Below, piece by piece: positions 18,297 through 27,776 of a DNA stretch of 64,000 nt (position 1 is its first letter; each line of letters starts with the position of its first letter). The notes under the pieces were generated by a model, which saw only the letters and a program-made list of their open reading frames with translations, was not told the DNA's origin and did no database searches. The stretch is from contig NZ_JAIQXT010000004.1 of the NCBI RefSeq assembly GCF_020177055.1, positions 1 through 64,000 on the forward strand, read 5' to 3'. The DNA comes from Sphingomonas sp. R647 (lineage in GTDB: Bacteria > Pseudomonadota > Alphaproteobacteria > Sphingomonadales > Sphingomonadaceae). The position numbers were made by a program, and so were the translations under genes.

Positions 18297-19138
18297 AAGC
18301 CGTCCCCGATCCGCTCGAACCGCGCCGCGCTGAACCAGGTCCACGGCAGAACCCAGCTGGCGCTGCCATCGGTCGACCAGAAGCTGACCACCGCCTTGCC
18401 CTGAATATTCTCGATCGGGACAAAGCGGATGCCGCCCCGGTTCACGCCGCTCGTATCCAGCGCCGGTTCGAACCGGCTGTCGCTCGAATTGTCGCGATTG
18501 TCCCCCATCAGGAACACATGCCCCGCCGGGACGGTGAACAGCTCGGTATCGTCGCCCGGGCTCATCCCAGCGTCGAGCACGTCATAGCTCTTGCCCCCGG
18601 GCAGCGTCTCGCGATAGCGCGCGATCCGGCACACCGGCGTGCCCTCCGCGGTCGCCTCGATCGCCGCATCGCAATCGGCATTGGGCGTCATCGGCAGCAC
18701 GAAATCGGCGACGCGCTCCTTGGGGATCGCCTTGCCGTTCAGGATCAGCTGCCCGCCGCGCATCTGCACCGTGTCGCCGGGAACGCCGATCACGCGCTTG
18801 ATCCAGTCGGTCTTCGCGTCCGGCGGCGCCTTGAACACCACCACATCGCCGCGCGCCGGATCCTTGGCGAACACGCGCCCCGGAATCAGCGGCAGGCTCC
18901 ACGGCAGCGAATGCTTCGAATACCCGTAATTCCATTTGGTGATGAACAGATAGTCGCCGACCAGCAGCCGCGGCAGCATCGACCCCGACGGGATGCTGAA
19001 CGGCGCGAAGACGAAACTGCGCACGATGAACACCAGGATCGCGAGCTTCAAAAGGAAGCTCAGCGTATCCCGCAGCTCGGAGCGCGGCTTGAGGGTCTCG
19101 GCGGGGGCGGCGGTCTGCGCCGTGGCGGAATCGTCCAT
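18293..19138 (-). CDS. lepB: Signal peptidase I
   Basis: This 281-residue membrane enzyme has one N-terminal membrane segment (about residues 28-46), then SIPSGSMLPRLLVGDY with the catalytic Ser, the Lys general base in DWIKRVIGVPGD, and GDNRDNSSDSR. It removes signal peptides in the inner membrane. It is first in lepB-rnc-era. Upstream, a palindromic repeat separates it from the divergent pgi. Confidence 0.96.
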   Translation of the reverse strand: MDDSATAQTAAPAETLKPRSELRDTLSFLLKLAILVFIVRSFVFAPFSIPSGSMLPRLLVGDYLFITKWNYGYSKHSLPWSLPLIPGRVFAKDPARGDVVVFKAPPDAKTDWIKRVIGVPGDTVQMRGGQLILNGKAIPKERVADFVLPMTPNADCDAAIEATAEGTPVCRIARYRETLPGGKSYDVLDAGMSPGDDTELFTVPAGHVFLMGDNRDNSSDSRFEPALDTSGVNRGGIRFVPIENIQGKAVVSFWSTDGSASWVLPWTWFSAARFERIGDGF

Positions 19139-19189
19139 GGCGCTGCTGTGAATTGGGTGTGTGGCATCGTCAAGGCAGTCTGTTCCCCA

Positions 19190-19354
19190 TTCCTCCCCTG
19201 AGCTTGCTCAGGGGAGGGGGACCGCCCGCGCAGCGGGTGGTGGAGGGGCTGCCCCGAAGAGGGCAGAATTTTGCCGAGCTGCCCACGGCCGTCTACGCGG
19301 CCGCCCCTCCGTCAGCGCTGCGCGCTGCCACCTCCCCTGCGGGGCAGGGGAGGA
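19190..19354. repeat. Long intergenic palindrome (family E), first copy
   Basis: Left hairpin TTCCTCCCCT...AGGGGAGG (19190-19218) and right hairpin CCTCCCCTGC...GCAGGGGAGG (19330-19353) are complementary. The inner right side reads CCCCTCCGTCAGCG...GCCACC. The element lies between the divergent lepB and pgi. A related copy occurs at 46346-46479. Confidence 0.78.
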
Positions 19355-19426
19355 ATTGCGCGCCGCCCGCTTTCACTCCCCCACCCATCACGCTACACGC
19401 GCCGCGACCCAAAAGGAGACAGGCAC

Positions 19427-20920
19427 ATGGCGACCCCCGACTGGAGCGCGATCGAATCGCTGCCGCGCACCCCGCTGAACGACCTGTTCGCCGCCGACGC
19501 GAACCGGCTGGCATCGCTCACCACCGATGTCGCGGGCATCCATTTCGATTTCTCCAAGACGCATCTCGACGCCGCCGCGCTCGACGCCTTCGCCGCGCTC
19601 GCCAAGGCAGCCGACTTCACCGCCAAGCGCGACGCGCTGTTCGCGGGCGAGCCAGTCAACGTGACCGAGGGCCGCGCCGCCGAGCACACCGCCGAACGCG
19701 GTGAGGGCAGCGAAGACAGCGTCGCCCGCGCCGCCGCCTATCACGCCCGCATGCGCGGCCTGATCGACGCGATCGAGGCTGAAGCGCTGGGTCCGATCCG
19801 CCACGTCCTGCACATCGGCATCGGCGGCTCCGCGCTCGGCCCGGAGCTGCTGATCGACGCGCTCGGCCGCGACATGGACCGCTATGACGTCGCCATCGTC
19901 TCGAACATCGACGGCTGCGCGCTGGAGGAAGCGATCGACAGCTTCGACCCGCACGCCACGCTGATCGCGGTCGCTTCAAAGACCTTCACCACCACCGAAA
20001 CCCTGCTCAACGCCACCAGCGCGCTCGACTGGATGCGCGAACATGGGGTCGAGGATCCCTATGGCCGCGTGATCGCGCTCACCGCCGCGCCGGACAAGGC
20101 GGTCGAATGGGGCGTCGACGAAACCCGCATCCTCCCGTTCGGCGAGAGTGTCGGCGGGCGTTACTCGCTCTGGTCGTCGATCGGCTTCCCCACCGCAATC
20201 GCCTTGGGCTGGGACGCGTTCGAGGAGCTGCTCGACGGCGCGGCGGAGATGGACCGCCATTTCCGCCTGACCGATCTGCGCAGCAACGCACCCGTGCTCG
20301 CCGCCTTCGCCGACCTCTATTACACCCAGAATCGCGGCGCCCAGACGCGCGGCGTGTTCGCCTATGACGAGCGCCTGCGCCTCCTCCCCAGCTATCTCCA
20401 GCAGCTTGAGATGGAATCGAACGGCAAGTCGGTCACCGCCGACGGCCAGCCGGTCGGCCGTGCCACCGCGCCGATCACCTGGGGCGGCGTCGGCACCGAC
20501 GCACAGCATGCGGTGTTCCAGCTGCTGCATCAGGGCACGCACCTGATCCCGCTCGAATTTCTGGCGGTGATCGAGGGCGGCGACACGCTGGCCGAGGATC
20601 ATCACCGCGCCCTCCTGCTCAACTGCTTTGCGCAGGGTGCCGCGCTGATGGCCGGCCGCGCCAATGACGACCCCGCCCGCGCCTATGCCGGCGACCGCCC
20701 GTCGATGACGCTCCTGCTCGACGAACTCGACCCACGCACGCTCGGCGCGCTGATCGCCTTCTACGAACACCGCACCTTCGTCAGCGCCGCGCTGCTCGGC
20801 ATCAACCCGTTCGACCAGTTCGGCGTCGAGCTCGGCAAGGAAATGGCCAAGGCCGCCGAGCGCGGCGGCCAGGATTTCGACCCCTCCACCGACGACCTGA
20901 TCCGGAGAGCCTTCGCATGA
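19427..20920 (+). CDS. pgi: Glucose-6-phosphate isomerase
   Basis: This 497-residue enzyme interconverts glucose-6-phosphate and fructose-6-phosphate. The sugar-phosphate-binding stretch GIGGSALGPELL, then VGGRYSLWSSIG, and the C-terminal GVGTDAQHAVFQLLHQGT are present. AAGGAGA 8 bases upstream fixes ATG 19427. Its stop overlaps the start of the PhnA-like gene (ATGA). Confidence 0.95.
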   Translation: MATPDWSAIESLPRTPLNDLFAADANRLASLTTDVAGIHFDFSKTHLDAAALDAFAALAKAADFTAKRDALFAGEPVNVTEGRAAEHTAERGEGSEDSVARAAAYHARMRGLIDAIEAEALGPIRHVLHIGIGGSALGPELLIDALGRDMDRYDVAIVSNIDGCALEEAIDSFDPHATLIAVASKTFTTTETLLNATSALDWMREHGVEDPYGRVIALTAAPDKAVEWGVDETRILPFGESVGGRYSLWSSIGFPTAIALGWDAFEELLDGAAEMDRHFRLTDLRSNAPVLAAFADLYYTQNRGAQTRGVFAYDERLRLLPSYLQQLEMESNGKSVTADGQPVGRATAPITWGGVGTDAQHAVFQLLHQGTHLIPLEFLAVIEGGDTLAEDHHRALLLNCFAQGAALMAGRANDDPARAYAGDRPSMTLLLDELDPRTLGALIAFYEHRTFVSAALLGINPFDQFGVELGKEMAKAAERGGQDFDPSTDDLIRRAFA

Positions 20921-21216
20921 GCGACGACGAATACGTCTATGACGAGGCGAGCGGCGAATGGGTCCCCGCCTCACAAGTGGCTGCGGCTCCGGCAGAGGAT
21001 GCGGTCGAAGTCCGCGACTCGGTCGGCAACCTGCTCGCCGACGGCGATCAGGTCACGTTGATCAAGGACCTGACCGTCAAAGGCGCAGGGCAAACCCTCA
21101 AGCGCGGCACCCTGATCAAATCGATCCGCCTCACCGGCGACCCGCAGGAAATCGACTGCAAGTTCGACGGCATCAAGGGCCTGGTGCTGAGGGCGGAGTT
21201 TGTGCGGAAACGGTAA
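20917..21216 (+). CDS. PhnA/YjdM-like protein without the zinc ribbon
   Basis: This 99-residue protein is homologous to the C-terminal domain of PhnA/YjdM: VEVRDSVGNLLADGDQVTL, then KDLTVKGAG, then IDCKFDGIKG and EFVRKR. The usual N-terminal zinc ribbon (two CxxC pairs) is gone. In its place is DEYVYDEASGEWVPASQ, which still resembles the inter-knuckle sequence but has no Cys. Despite the annotation often given to the family, a phosphonate role is not supported. It is translationally coupled to pgi by a 4-base overlap. Confidence 0.75.
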   Translation: MSDDEYVYDEASGEWVPASQVAAAPAEDAVEVRDSVGNLLADGDQVTLIKDLTVKGAGQTLKRGTLIKSIRLTGDPQEIDCKFDGIKGLVLRAEFVRKR

Positions 21217-21281
21217 TAGATAGCCCAACAAGATTTGTGAGGGCGACACAGGTCGGCTCGCCACCACTCAAGGAAACGACC

Positions 21282-21479
21282 ATGAATTTCTCGACTTACG
21301 ACGAAGTTATCTATGTCGGACCGGCGGATTTGATCGAAAAGGTCAATCCCGGCGATATGGGTTACATCATCGAAGATTACGGCAGCGGAAACTACGAAGT
21401 GGAGTTTTCCGACCCGGACGGAACAACGAGAGCGATGGCAGTTATCTCTTCCGGTCAGTTGGAATTATCAAAAACCTAG
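21282..21479 (+). CDS. DUF4926-like small protein
   Basis: This 65-residue protein looks like a small beta-barrel (YDEVIYVGPADLIEKVNPGD, then YGSGNYEVEFSDPDG). It resembles DUF4926, a family of short proteins of unknown function that I recall near toxin-like genes, which is weak evidence. AGGA precedes ATG 21282. It sits 65 bases after the PhnA-like gene and 112 before gor. Codon use is less GC-rich than in pgi and gor, so it may be a later arrival. Confidence 0.6.
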   Translation: MNFSTYDEVIYVGPADLIEKVNPGDMGYIIEDYGSGNYEVEFSDPDGTTRAMAVISSGQLELSKT

Positions 21480-21591
21480 TCGCGGAAAGCAGGGCATCCC
21501 GGGGGGTAGGGCCGTTCCCCACCACCCCCTCCGTTGGCAATCCCACCCCAGCCCCCTATCTCCCGCTCCGACGACCCAACAGGAGCCCGAC

Positions 21592-22938
21592 ATGGCCGAT
21601 TACGACTACGACCTCTTCGTCATCGGCGCAGGCTCCGGCGGCGTCCGCGCCTCCCGCGTTGCCGCCGCGCACGGCGCGAAGGTCGCGATTGCCGAGGAAT
21701 ATCGTGTCGGCGGCACCTGCGTCATCCGCGGCTGCGTGCCCAAGAAGCTGCTCGTCTATGGCGCGCATTTCGCCGAGGATCTGCACGACGCGCGCCGCTT
21801 CGGCTGGAACGTGCCCGAATGCGACTTCGACTGGGCAGTGCTGCGCGACAATGTCCTGTCCGAAGTCGACCGGCTCAACGGCGCCTACACCAACACGCTC
21901 GACAGCCACGGGGTCGAGATCGTCCACGAACGCGCCACTGTCTCCGGCCCGAACGAAGTCACGCTGGCGAGCGGTCGCACGATCAGCGCCGGCAAGATCC
22001 TGATCGCGGTCGGCGCGCGCCCGCTGGTCCCGGCCTGCCCCGGCCACGAACATGGCATCACCTCGAACGAAGTGTTCCACCTCGACGCGCTGCCCAAGCG
22101 GGTGCTGATCGCGGGCGCGGGCTATATCGCCAATGAATTTGCCGGCATCTTCAACGAATTCGGCAGCAAGGTGACGCTGATCAACCGCAGCGACGTGATC
22201 CTGCGCGGCTATGACGAACAGATTCGCGACCGGCTGCTCCAGATTTCGATGACCAAGGGCATCGATTTCCGTTTCCACGCCGAATTCCGCGGGATCGAGA
22301 AGCAGGCCGATGGCAGCCTCAAGGTCAGCATGACCAACCATGACGATATGGAGGTCGACTGCGTCCTCTTCGCCACCGGTCGCGTCCCCAACACCGACGG
22401 CCTGGGCCTGGCGCAAGCCGGGGTCGAGCTGGACGCCAAGGGCGCGGTCGTGGTCGGCGCCGACAACAAGTCGTCGGTCGATTCGATCTACGCCGTCGGC
22501 GACGTCACCAACCGCGTCCAGCTCACCCCCGTCGCGATCCGCGAGGGCCAGGCATTCGCCGACACCGTCTTCGGCAACAAGCCGACAACCGTGGACTATG
22601 GCTGCATCCCCTCGGCCGTGTTCAGCCACCCGCCCATCGCCGGCGTCGGCATGACCGAGAGCGAGGCCAAGCAGAAATTCGGCGCGGTAAAGGTCTACAC
22701 CTCGGACTTCCGCGCGATGAAAAATGTGCTGGCGAACCGCAACGAACGCGCGCTCTACAAGATGATCTGCGAGCCGAACTCGGGGAAGGTATTGGGCCTC
22801 CACATGATCGGCCCCGACGCCCCCGAAATCCTTCAGGCGGCGGCAGTGGCGGTCAAGGCCGGCCTGACGAAGGACGATTTCGACCAGACCGTGGCGCTGC
22901 ACCCGAGCATGGCGGAAGAGCTTGTCTTGATGAAGTAA
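21592..22938 (+). CDS. gor: Glutathione-disulfide reductase
   Basis: This 448-residue flavoprotein has FAD-binding GAGSGGVRASRVAA, the redox-active GGTCVIRGCVPKKLL, an NADPH-binding Rossmann segment (GAGYIANEFAGIF) and the C-terminal HPSMAEE dimer active-site loop. It reduces glutathione disulfide with NADPH. AGGAG lies 8 bases before the start. It is followed by a palindromic repeat and converges with the symporter gene. Confidence 0.95.
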   Translation: MADYDYDLFVIGAGSGGVRASRVAAAHGAKVAIAEEYRVGGTCVIRGCVPKKLLVYGAHFAEDLHDARRFGWNVPECDFDWAVLRDNVLSEVDRLNGAYTNTLDSHGVEIVHERATVSGPNEVTLASGRTISAGKILIAVGARPLVPACPGHEHGITSNEVFHLDALPKRVLIAGAGYIANEFAGIFNEFGSKVTLINRSDVILRGYDEQIRDRLLQISMTKGIDFRFHAEFRGIEKQADGSLKVSMTNHDDMEVDCVLFATGRVPNTDGLGLAQAGVELDAKGAVVVGADNKSSVDSIYAVGDVTNRVQLTPVAIREGQAFADTVFGNKPTTVDYGCIPSAVFSHPPIAGVGMTESEAKQKFGAVKVYTSDFRAMKNVLANRNERALYKMICEPNSGKVLGLHMIGPDAPEILQAAAVAVKAGLTKDDFDQTVALHPSMAEELVLMK

Positions 22939-22947
22939 ACAACGCTG

Positions 22948-23052
22948 GTCACCCCGGCCTTGTGCCGGGGTCCACCGGGAGGCAGGCGCGAAGCTTCAGG
23001 CTCCATCGCCGCGCATGAAGCGGAGTGGACCCCGGCCCAAGGCCGGGGTGAC
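22948..23052. repeat. Palindromic element (family D), well-preserved copy
   Basis: The left arm GTCACCCCGGCC...GGGGTCCACC (22948-22976) is complementary to the right arm GTGGACCCCGGCC...CCGGGGTGAC (23025-23052), with a two-base difference in the small inner loop (TTGTG against CCAAGG). It lies between convergent genes. The centre is 48 bases. Confidence 0.83.
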
Positions 23053-23061
23053 GAGCACGTG

Positions 23062-24324
23062 TTACGCCCCCTCGCGCAACAACGCATCCGCCTCGCTATC
23101 CGCCTCACCCTCACCGGCAATCGCCCGCGTCGCGCCGACATCCATCGCGACATTGCCCAGCGTGCGGAAGATGTCGGGGATCGTCTCCACCGCCACCAGC
23201 AGCCCCAGCGGCGCGATCGGCACGCCCATCGCGATCGCGATCGGTGCGATTGACGACACAAAGCTGATCGTCCCGGGCAGCCCCACCGCGCCCATCGTCG
23301 TGATCGCCGCCGCCGCCCAGCCCGCGGCGATCTGCCCCGCGGTCAGCTCGATCCCGAACCAGTGCGCGACATAGATCGCGACGGCAAAGTTCATCGCCGG
23401 CCCGGTCCAGCGGAACAGCGCAACAGCGAGCGGCAGCACCACCCCCGCACGCGCCACCGGCACGCCCAGCGCCTCGGTCGAGCGCAGCATCGCGGGCAGG
23501 CTGGCGAGCGAGCTTTGCGTCGACGCCGCGACCACCTGGCTCGGCACGATCGCGCGGATGAACCGCCCCGGCGCCACCTTCGCCACGCCCCACGCGAACG
23601 GTACGGCGAGCAGCCACAGCACCACGCCGACGGTGCACAGGATCGCGACATAATGGAGCAGCGCCCCGAACGCCGCCGTCCCCGCCCGCGCGCCGACGAC
23701 ATAGGCGAGCGCGCCGACGCCGATCGGCCCCAGCCACAGCACCCAGTTGATCACGACCAGCATCGCATTGCCGATCGCCTGGAAAAACCCGGTCAGCCGC
23801 TCGCGCTCCTCGACCGGCAACCGCGTGATCGCAAAGGCGAACACGGTGGTGAACAGGATCATCGGCAGGAACGCGTCATTGACCGCCGAGGCGATCGGGT
23901 TCGACGGCACAAGCGCGACGAGGAAGGCGGAGAAGGGCGGAATCTCGCCGGTCGGCGGCGCAGCGCCCAACGCCGCGCTCAACGCCGTGCCGAGATCGGC
24001 CCCCAGCGGAAACGCCGACAACAGCCCCAGCGCGATCGCTCCGCCCAGCGCGGACGAAATCCACAACAGCACGATGAAGGTAATGAAGGCCCGCGTCGCC
24101 AGCGTGCTCGCCCGCGCCGCCTCCGCCGTCGCCGCGATGCCGGTGATCAGCAGCGACACGACCAAAGGCACGATCGTCATCTGCAACGCGTGCAGCCACA
24201 TCGTACCGATCGGCTGGACCCACTCGGCGGCGACCAGCGCGCGCTCGGGCGCCAGCGCGGCAGCGATAACCCCGATGGCCAGCGCCAGAATGAGTGCAAC
24301 GAAGATACGGGTTGCTTGCGACAT
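23062..24324 (-). CDS. Dicarboxylate/amino acid:cation symporter (DAACS family)
   Basis: This 420-residue polytopic protein has about eight membrane helices. The family core [12 protein letters not shown] (re-entrant loop HP1 region) and a C-terminal [17 protein letters not shown] segment are visible. Members carry glutamate, aspartate or C4-dicarboxylates with H+ or Na+; the substrate is not decidable from sequence. It stands alone. Confidence 0.9.
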   Translation of the reverse strand: MSQATRIFVALILALAIGVIAAALAPERALVAAEWVQPIGTMWLHALQMTIVPLVVSLLITGIAATAEAARASTLATRAFITFIVLLWISSALGGAIALGLLSAFPLGADLGTALSAALGAAPPTGEIPPFSAFLVALVPSNPIASAVNDAFLPMILFTTVFAFAITRLPVEERERLTGFFQAIGNAMLVVINWVLWLGPIGVGALAYVVGARAGTAAFGALLHYVAILCTVGVVLWLLAVPFAWGVAKVAPGRFIRAIVPSQVVAASTQSSLASLPAMLRSTEALGVPVARAGVVLPLAVALFRWTGPAMNFAVAIYVAHWFGIELTAGQIAAGWAAAAITTMGAVGLPGTISFVSSIAPIAIAMGVPIAPLGLLVAVETIPDIFRTLGNVAMDVGATRAIAGEGEADSEADALLREGA

Positions 24325-24357
24325 GCTCGCCCTTGCGAAAAAGCGGCGCTATGACCG

Positions 24358-24541
24358 CGCCACGGGAATTGGCTTGTATCGAGATTCAGTTCAGGCTGAG
24401 CCGAAAGTGGTGGTTCTGTACGACCCGGAGCGCAGCGTACTCAAGGTACGTGAGCACCGGAAGCGTGCAGAGCCGCCACTTGCAGGCCAGCATGGACTGA
24501 AGGTCGATGCAAGCCGGGGCAACGTCGCAAAGCGGGCAGAT
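24358..24541. other. Noncoding leader upstream of glmM, possible dispersed repeat
   Basis: This stretch runs from the symporter start to glmM and contains no gene I can support. It has CGTAC-TCAAG-GTACG (a 5-bp stem near 24434-24448) and a long run of ordinary-composition sequence that resembles, from memory, an intergenic repeat of Sphingomonads. A database search would settle it. Candidate glmM leader. Confidence 0.4.
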
Positions 24542-25882
24542 ATGGCAAGAAAATATTTCGGAACGGACGGAATCCGCGGCGCGACCAATGCGGGCCACAT
24601 GACGGCGGCGATGGCGATGAAGGTCGGCATGGCGGCCGGCAAGCATTTCGTGCGCGGCGATCACCGCCACCGCGTGGTGATCGGCAAGGACACCCGCCTG
24701 TCGGGTTACATGATCGAAAGCGCGCTGGTCGCGGGCTTCACCAGCGTCGGCATGGACGTAACCCTGGTCGGCCCGATGCCGACGCCCGCCGTCGCGATGC
24801 TCACCCATTCGATGCGCGCCGACCTCGGCGTGATGATCTCGGCCAGCCATAACCCGTACGCCGACAATGGCATCAAGCTGTTCGGCCCCGATGGCTTCAA
24901 GCTGTCGGACGAGGATGAAGCCGCGATCGAGGCGCTGATCGACGCCGACATCCCGCTCGCCCCCTCCTCCGACATCGGCCGCGCCCGCCGCGTCGATGAC
25001 GTCAAGGGCCGCTACATCCACTTCGCCAAGGCAACCTTCCCTGCCGATCTCAGCCTCGACGGGCTCAAGATCGTGGTCGATTGCGCCAATGGTGCCGCCT
25101 ATCAGGTCGCGCCTTCCGCCTTGTGGGAGCTGGGCGCCGAAGTCGTCGCGATCGGCGTCTCGCCCAATGGCAAGAATATCAACGATCAGGTCGGCTCGAC
25201 CGCGCCGCTCACTTTGTGCGAGACGGTGGTCGCATCGGGCGCGCATATCGGTATCGCGCTCGACGGCGACGCCGACCGGCTGATCGTCGCGGACGAACAG
25301 GGTCAGGTGGTCGATGGTGATCAGCTGATGGCGGCGATCGCCGGCGGCTGGGCGCGCCAGGGGCGGCTCGCGGGCGGCGGCCTCGTCGCCACGGTGATGT
25401 CCAATCTCGGCCTCGAACGCCATCTCGCGGCACAGGGCCTTGGCCTCGTCCGCACCAAGGTCGGCGACCGCCATGTCCTCGAAAAGATGCGCGCCTCGGG
25501 CTATAATGTCGGCGGCGAACAGTCCGGCCACATCATCCTGTCCGACTATGCCACCACCGGCGACGGCCTGATCGCCGCGCTGCAGATCCTCGCCGAAATC
25601 GTCCGCGCCGGCGCCCCGGCCAGCGAAGTGCTGCACCGCTTCGACCCGCTGCCGCAATTGCTCAAAAATGTCCGCTTCTCCGGCGGCAAACCGCTCGAAC
25701 ACGGCGCGGTGCAGGACGTGATCGCCGCCGCCGAAGCCGAACTACAGGGCGTCGGCCGCCTCGTCATCCGCCCCTCCGGCACCGAACCGGTGATCCGCGT
25801 GATGGCAGAGGGCGAAGACATGGCGCAGGTCGAGGCGGTGGTGAACCGCATCTGCGACGCGGTGCGCAAGGCGGCGGCGTAA
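24542..25882 (+). CDS. glmM: Phosphoglucosamine mutase
   Basis: This 446-residue enzyme makes glucosamine-1-phosphate for peptidoglycan precursors. Motifs are the phosphoserine loop [14 protein letters not shown] (about 98-111), the metal-binding DGDADR (about 240-245) and the phosphate-binding [12 protein letters not shown] near the C-terminus. ATG 24542 gives the family start [13 protein letters not shown]. Two bases after its stop begins a 2OG-oxygenase gene. Confidence 0.96.
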   Translation: MARKYFGTDGIRGATNAGHMTAAMAMKVGMAAGKHFVRGDHRHRVVIGKDTRLSGYMIESALVAGFTSVGMDVTLVGPMPTPAVAMLTHSMRADLGVMISASHNPYADNGIKLFGPDGFKLSDEDEAAIEALIDADIPLAPSSDIGRARRVDDVKGRYIHFAKATFPADLSLDGLKIVVDCANGAAYQVAPSALWELGAEVVAIGVSPNGKNINDQVGSTAPLTLCETVVASGAHIGIALDGDADRLIVADEQGQVVDGDQLMAAIAGGWARQGRLAGGGLVATVMSNLGLERHLAAQGLGLVRTKVGDRHVLEKMRASGYNVGGEQSGHIILSDYATTGDGLIAALQILAEIVRAGAPASEVLHRFDPLPQLLKNVRFSGGKPLEHGAVQDVIAAAEAELQGVGRLVIRPSGTEPVIRVMAEGEDMAQVEAVVNRICDAVRKAAA

Positions 25883-25884
25883 GC

Positions 25885-26469
25885 GTGGAGCCGGACTGGC
25901 GACCGTTCCACACGCTCGACCTCGCGGCACAGGGCCTGCTGCCCGATGGCTGGGCGGATCAGGTCGCGGCGCTCGCCGATGCGCCCGAACGCATCGCGAT
26001 CATCGACACGCCCGGCTGGAGCTTCGCCATCGTCGAGGGTGATGTAGTGCGCGCCCGGCTCGACTGGTTCTGGCGCCTCTATCATGGCGTGCTGCGCGAC
26101 TTTGCCAGCACCAGCCTTGGCCAGCCGGTGTTCGCCAGCAACCGGCTGAGTTCGGCGACCACGCTCAACATCCTGCGCGGCGGCGGCGCAACCAATGACT
26201 GGCACCGCGACGCCAACATCGTCACCGGCGTCTTCTACGCTGCGATCCCCGCAGGCGCGGGAACGCTGTCCTTCCGCGACGGCGAAGACCGCAGCGCGCG
26301 CCTCACCCCCCGCCCCGGCCTGTTCACCTGCTTCCCCGGCGCAATCGAACATCGCGTCGATCCGCTACCCGAAGGCGGCGAGCGCCTCGCCATCGCCATG
26401 GTCTATCACGCCAGCCCCACCGACCAGCCGCCAGCCTTTGGGCGGGACGTCTATGTATTCGAGGGCTAG
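25885..26469 (+). CDS. 2-oxoglutarate/Fe(II)-dependent oxygenase-like protein
   Basis: This 194-residue protein has an iron-binding His/Asp pair in DWHRDANIVTGVFY (about 108-121) and a distal His in GAIEHRVDP. This HxD...H arrangement fits the 2OG-Fe(II) oxygenase (PHD2/P4H-like) fold. A substrate cannot be named. GTG 25885 lies two bases after the glmM stop, so the two are probably in one operon. It is followed by tandem intergenic repeats. Confidence 0.75.
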   Translation: MEPDWRPFHTLDLAAQGLLPDGWADQVAALADAPERIAIIDTPGWSFAIVEGDVVRARLDWFWRLYHGVLRDFASTSLGQPVFASNRLSSATTLNILRGGGATNDWHRDANIVTGVFYAAIPAGAGTLSFRDGEDRSARLTPRPGLFTCFPGAIEHRVDPLPEGGERLAIAMVYHASPTDQPPAFGRDVYVFEG

Positions 26470-26495
26470 GCTTAGTCTGCGAACTCCCCAACTCC

Positions 26496-26623
26496 GTTTG
26501 CCCTGAGCTTGTCGAAGGGCCAGTCCTGAGCCCGTCGAAGGGCCTGTCCTGAGCCCGTCGAAGGGCGATCTCCCGTCCTCGCTGAATTCAGCTATCGTGC
26601 TTCGACAAGCTCAGCACAAACGG
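26496..26623. repeat. Tandem and inverted CCTGAGC-GTCGAAGGGC repeat
   Basis: Three direct copies of CCTGAGCYYGTCGAAGGGC occur at 26502-26520, 26525-26543 and 26548-26566, the last two 23 bases apart. An inverted copy with GCTTCGACAAGCTCAGCAC follows at 26598-26616. Together they can form a long hairpin. The same unit occurs at 33258-33337. Sphingomonad genomes commonly carry this kind of repeat. Confidence 0.8.
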
Positions 26624-26660
26624 GGTAGAGCCAAGCCGACAACCAAGCCAAGGACGTCAA

Positions 26661-26894
26661 ATGCTCGAAATGCGCCCCGACTGCGAACGCTGCGGCACCG
26701 ATCTTCCCGCCGATCAGGGCGGGGCGTTCATCTGCTCGTTCGAATGCAGCTTCTGCGCCGACTGCGCCGATCAGCTCGACGAGACCTGCCCCAATTGCGG
26801 CGGCGAACTGCTCGACCGCCCGGCCCGCGTCGGCGATGCGCTCAAGAAATATCCGGCCAGCACTGCGCGGCGCTTCAGCGGGAACGACAATTGA
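26661..26894 (+). CDS. DUF1272 zinc-ribbon-like protein
   Basis: This 77-residue protein has many cysteines: C8 and C11 (CERC), then CSFECSFCADCADQ and CPNCGG near residues 33-55. This is the DUF1272 pattern, a probable zinc-binding fold of unknown role. Its stop overlaps the TTG start of the reductase gene (TTGA), so they are co-translated. Confidence 0.85.
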   Translation: MLEMRPDCERCGTDLPADQGGAFICSFECSFCADCADQLDETCPNCGGELLDRPARVGDALKKYPASTARRFSGNDN

Positions 26895-27766
26895 CCCGCA
26901 TCGCCGTCGTCGGCACCGGCGCGGTCGGCGCCAGCATCGCCGCCTGGCTGATCGCCGCGCCCGGCCATGACGTCACCCTCTGCGCGCGCACCCCGTTCAC
27001 CACGCTGCGGGTCGAAACCCCCGACGGCGTGCTCGAAAGCACCCCGCACCTTCTCACCGACCCCGCCACCGCCCAGCCCGCCGACTGGGTGCTGGTGGTG
27101 ACCAAGACCTATGACGCGCCGGGCGCGCAGCTCTGGCTCGACCGGCTGGTCGGCCCCGAAACCCATGTCGCAATCCTGCAGAACGGGGTCGAGCATTACA
27201 GCCGCTTCCCCACCCTCGACCCGGCGCGCATCGCGCCCGTCATCGTCGACATCCCCGCCGAACGCCGCGCCCCCGGCAATGTCGTTCAGCGCCGCAACGG
27301 CAGCCTCACCGTCCCCGACGACGACGCCGGACGCGCCTTCGCCGCGCTCTTCGCGCACAGCCCGATCGACACGATCCTGACCGACGACTGGCTGACCGCC
27401 GCCTGGCGCAAGCTCGCGGTCAATTGCGCCGGAGCCGTCAACGCCCTCACCCTCCAGCCCGCCGGCATCGCCCACGACGATGAAGCCGCCGAGCTAATGC
27501 GCGCGCTGATCCGAGAATGTGTCGCCGTCGGCCGGGCCGAGGGCGCAACGCTCCCCGACGACCTGCCCGACCAAGTGGTGGACGGCTATCGCAGCGGCCC
27601 GGCGGACTCGATCAACTCAATCCACGCCGACCGCCTCGCCAACCGCCCGACCGAAGCCGACGCCCGCAATGGCGTGATTGCCCGGCTGGGCGCGAAACAT
27701 GGCATCGACACCCCGCTCAACCGCATGGCGGATGTGGTGCTGAGGAAGGGCACGACACGCGACTGA
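26891..27766 (+). CDS. 2-dehydropantoate 2-reductase-like oxidoreductase
   Basis: This 291-residue NADP-dependent enzyme starts MTRIAVVGTGAVGASIAAWL, with the Rossmann glycine motif GTGAVG. The C-terminal ApbA domain includes NCAGAVNALT near residue 177. It may be ketopantoate reductase (PanE), but paralogues in the family use other 2-keto acids, so no symbol is given. TTG 26891 overlaps the DUF1272 stop. Confidence 0.82.
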   Translation: MTRIAVVGTGAVGASIAAWLIAAPGHDVTLCARTPFTTLRVETPDGVLESTPHLLTDPATAQPADWVLVVTKTYDAPGAQLWLDRLVGPETHVAILQNGVEHYSRFPTLDPARIAPVIVDIPAERRAPGNVVQRRNGSLTVPDDDAGRAFAALFAHSPIDTILTDDWLTAAWRKLAVNCAGAVNALTLQPAGIAHDDEAAELMRALIRECVAVGRAEGATLPDDLPDQVVDGYRSGPADSINSIHADRLANRPTEADARNGVIARLGAKHGIDTPLNRMADVVLRKGTTRD

Positions 27767-27776
27767 CCTTCTTGTT

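Noticed and set aside
23747..24541. Upstream extension of glmM
   Set aside because: The frame stays open, but GlmM similarity begins at the ATG 24542 and the extension lies over the antisense symporter gene.
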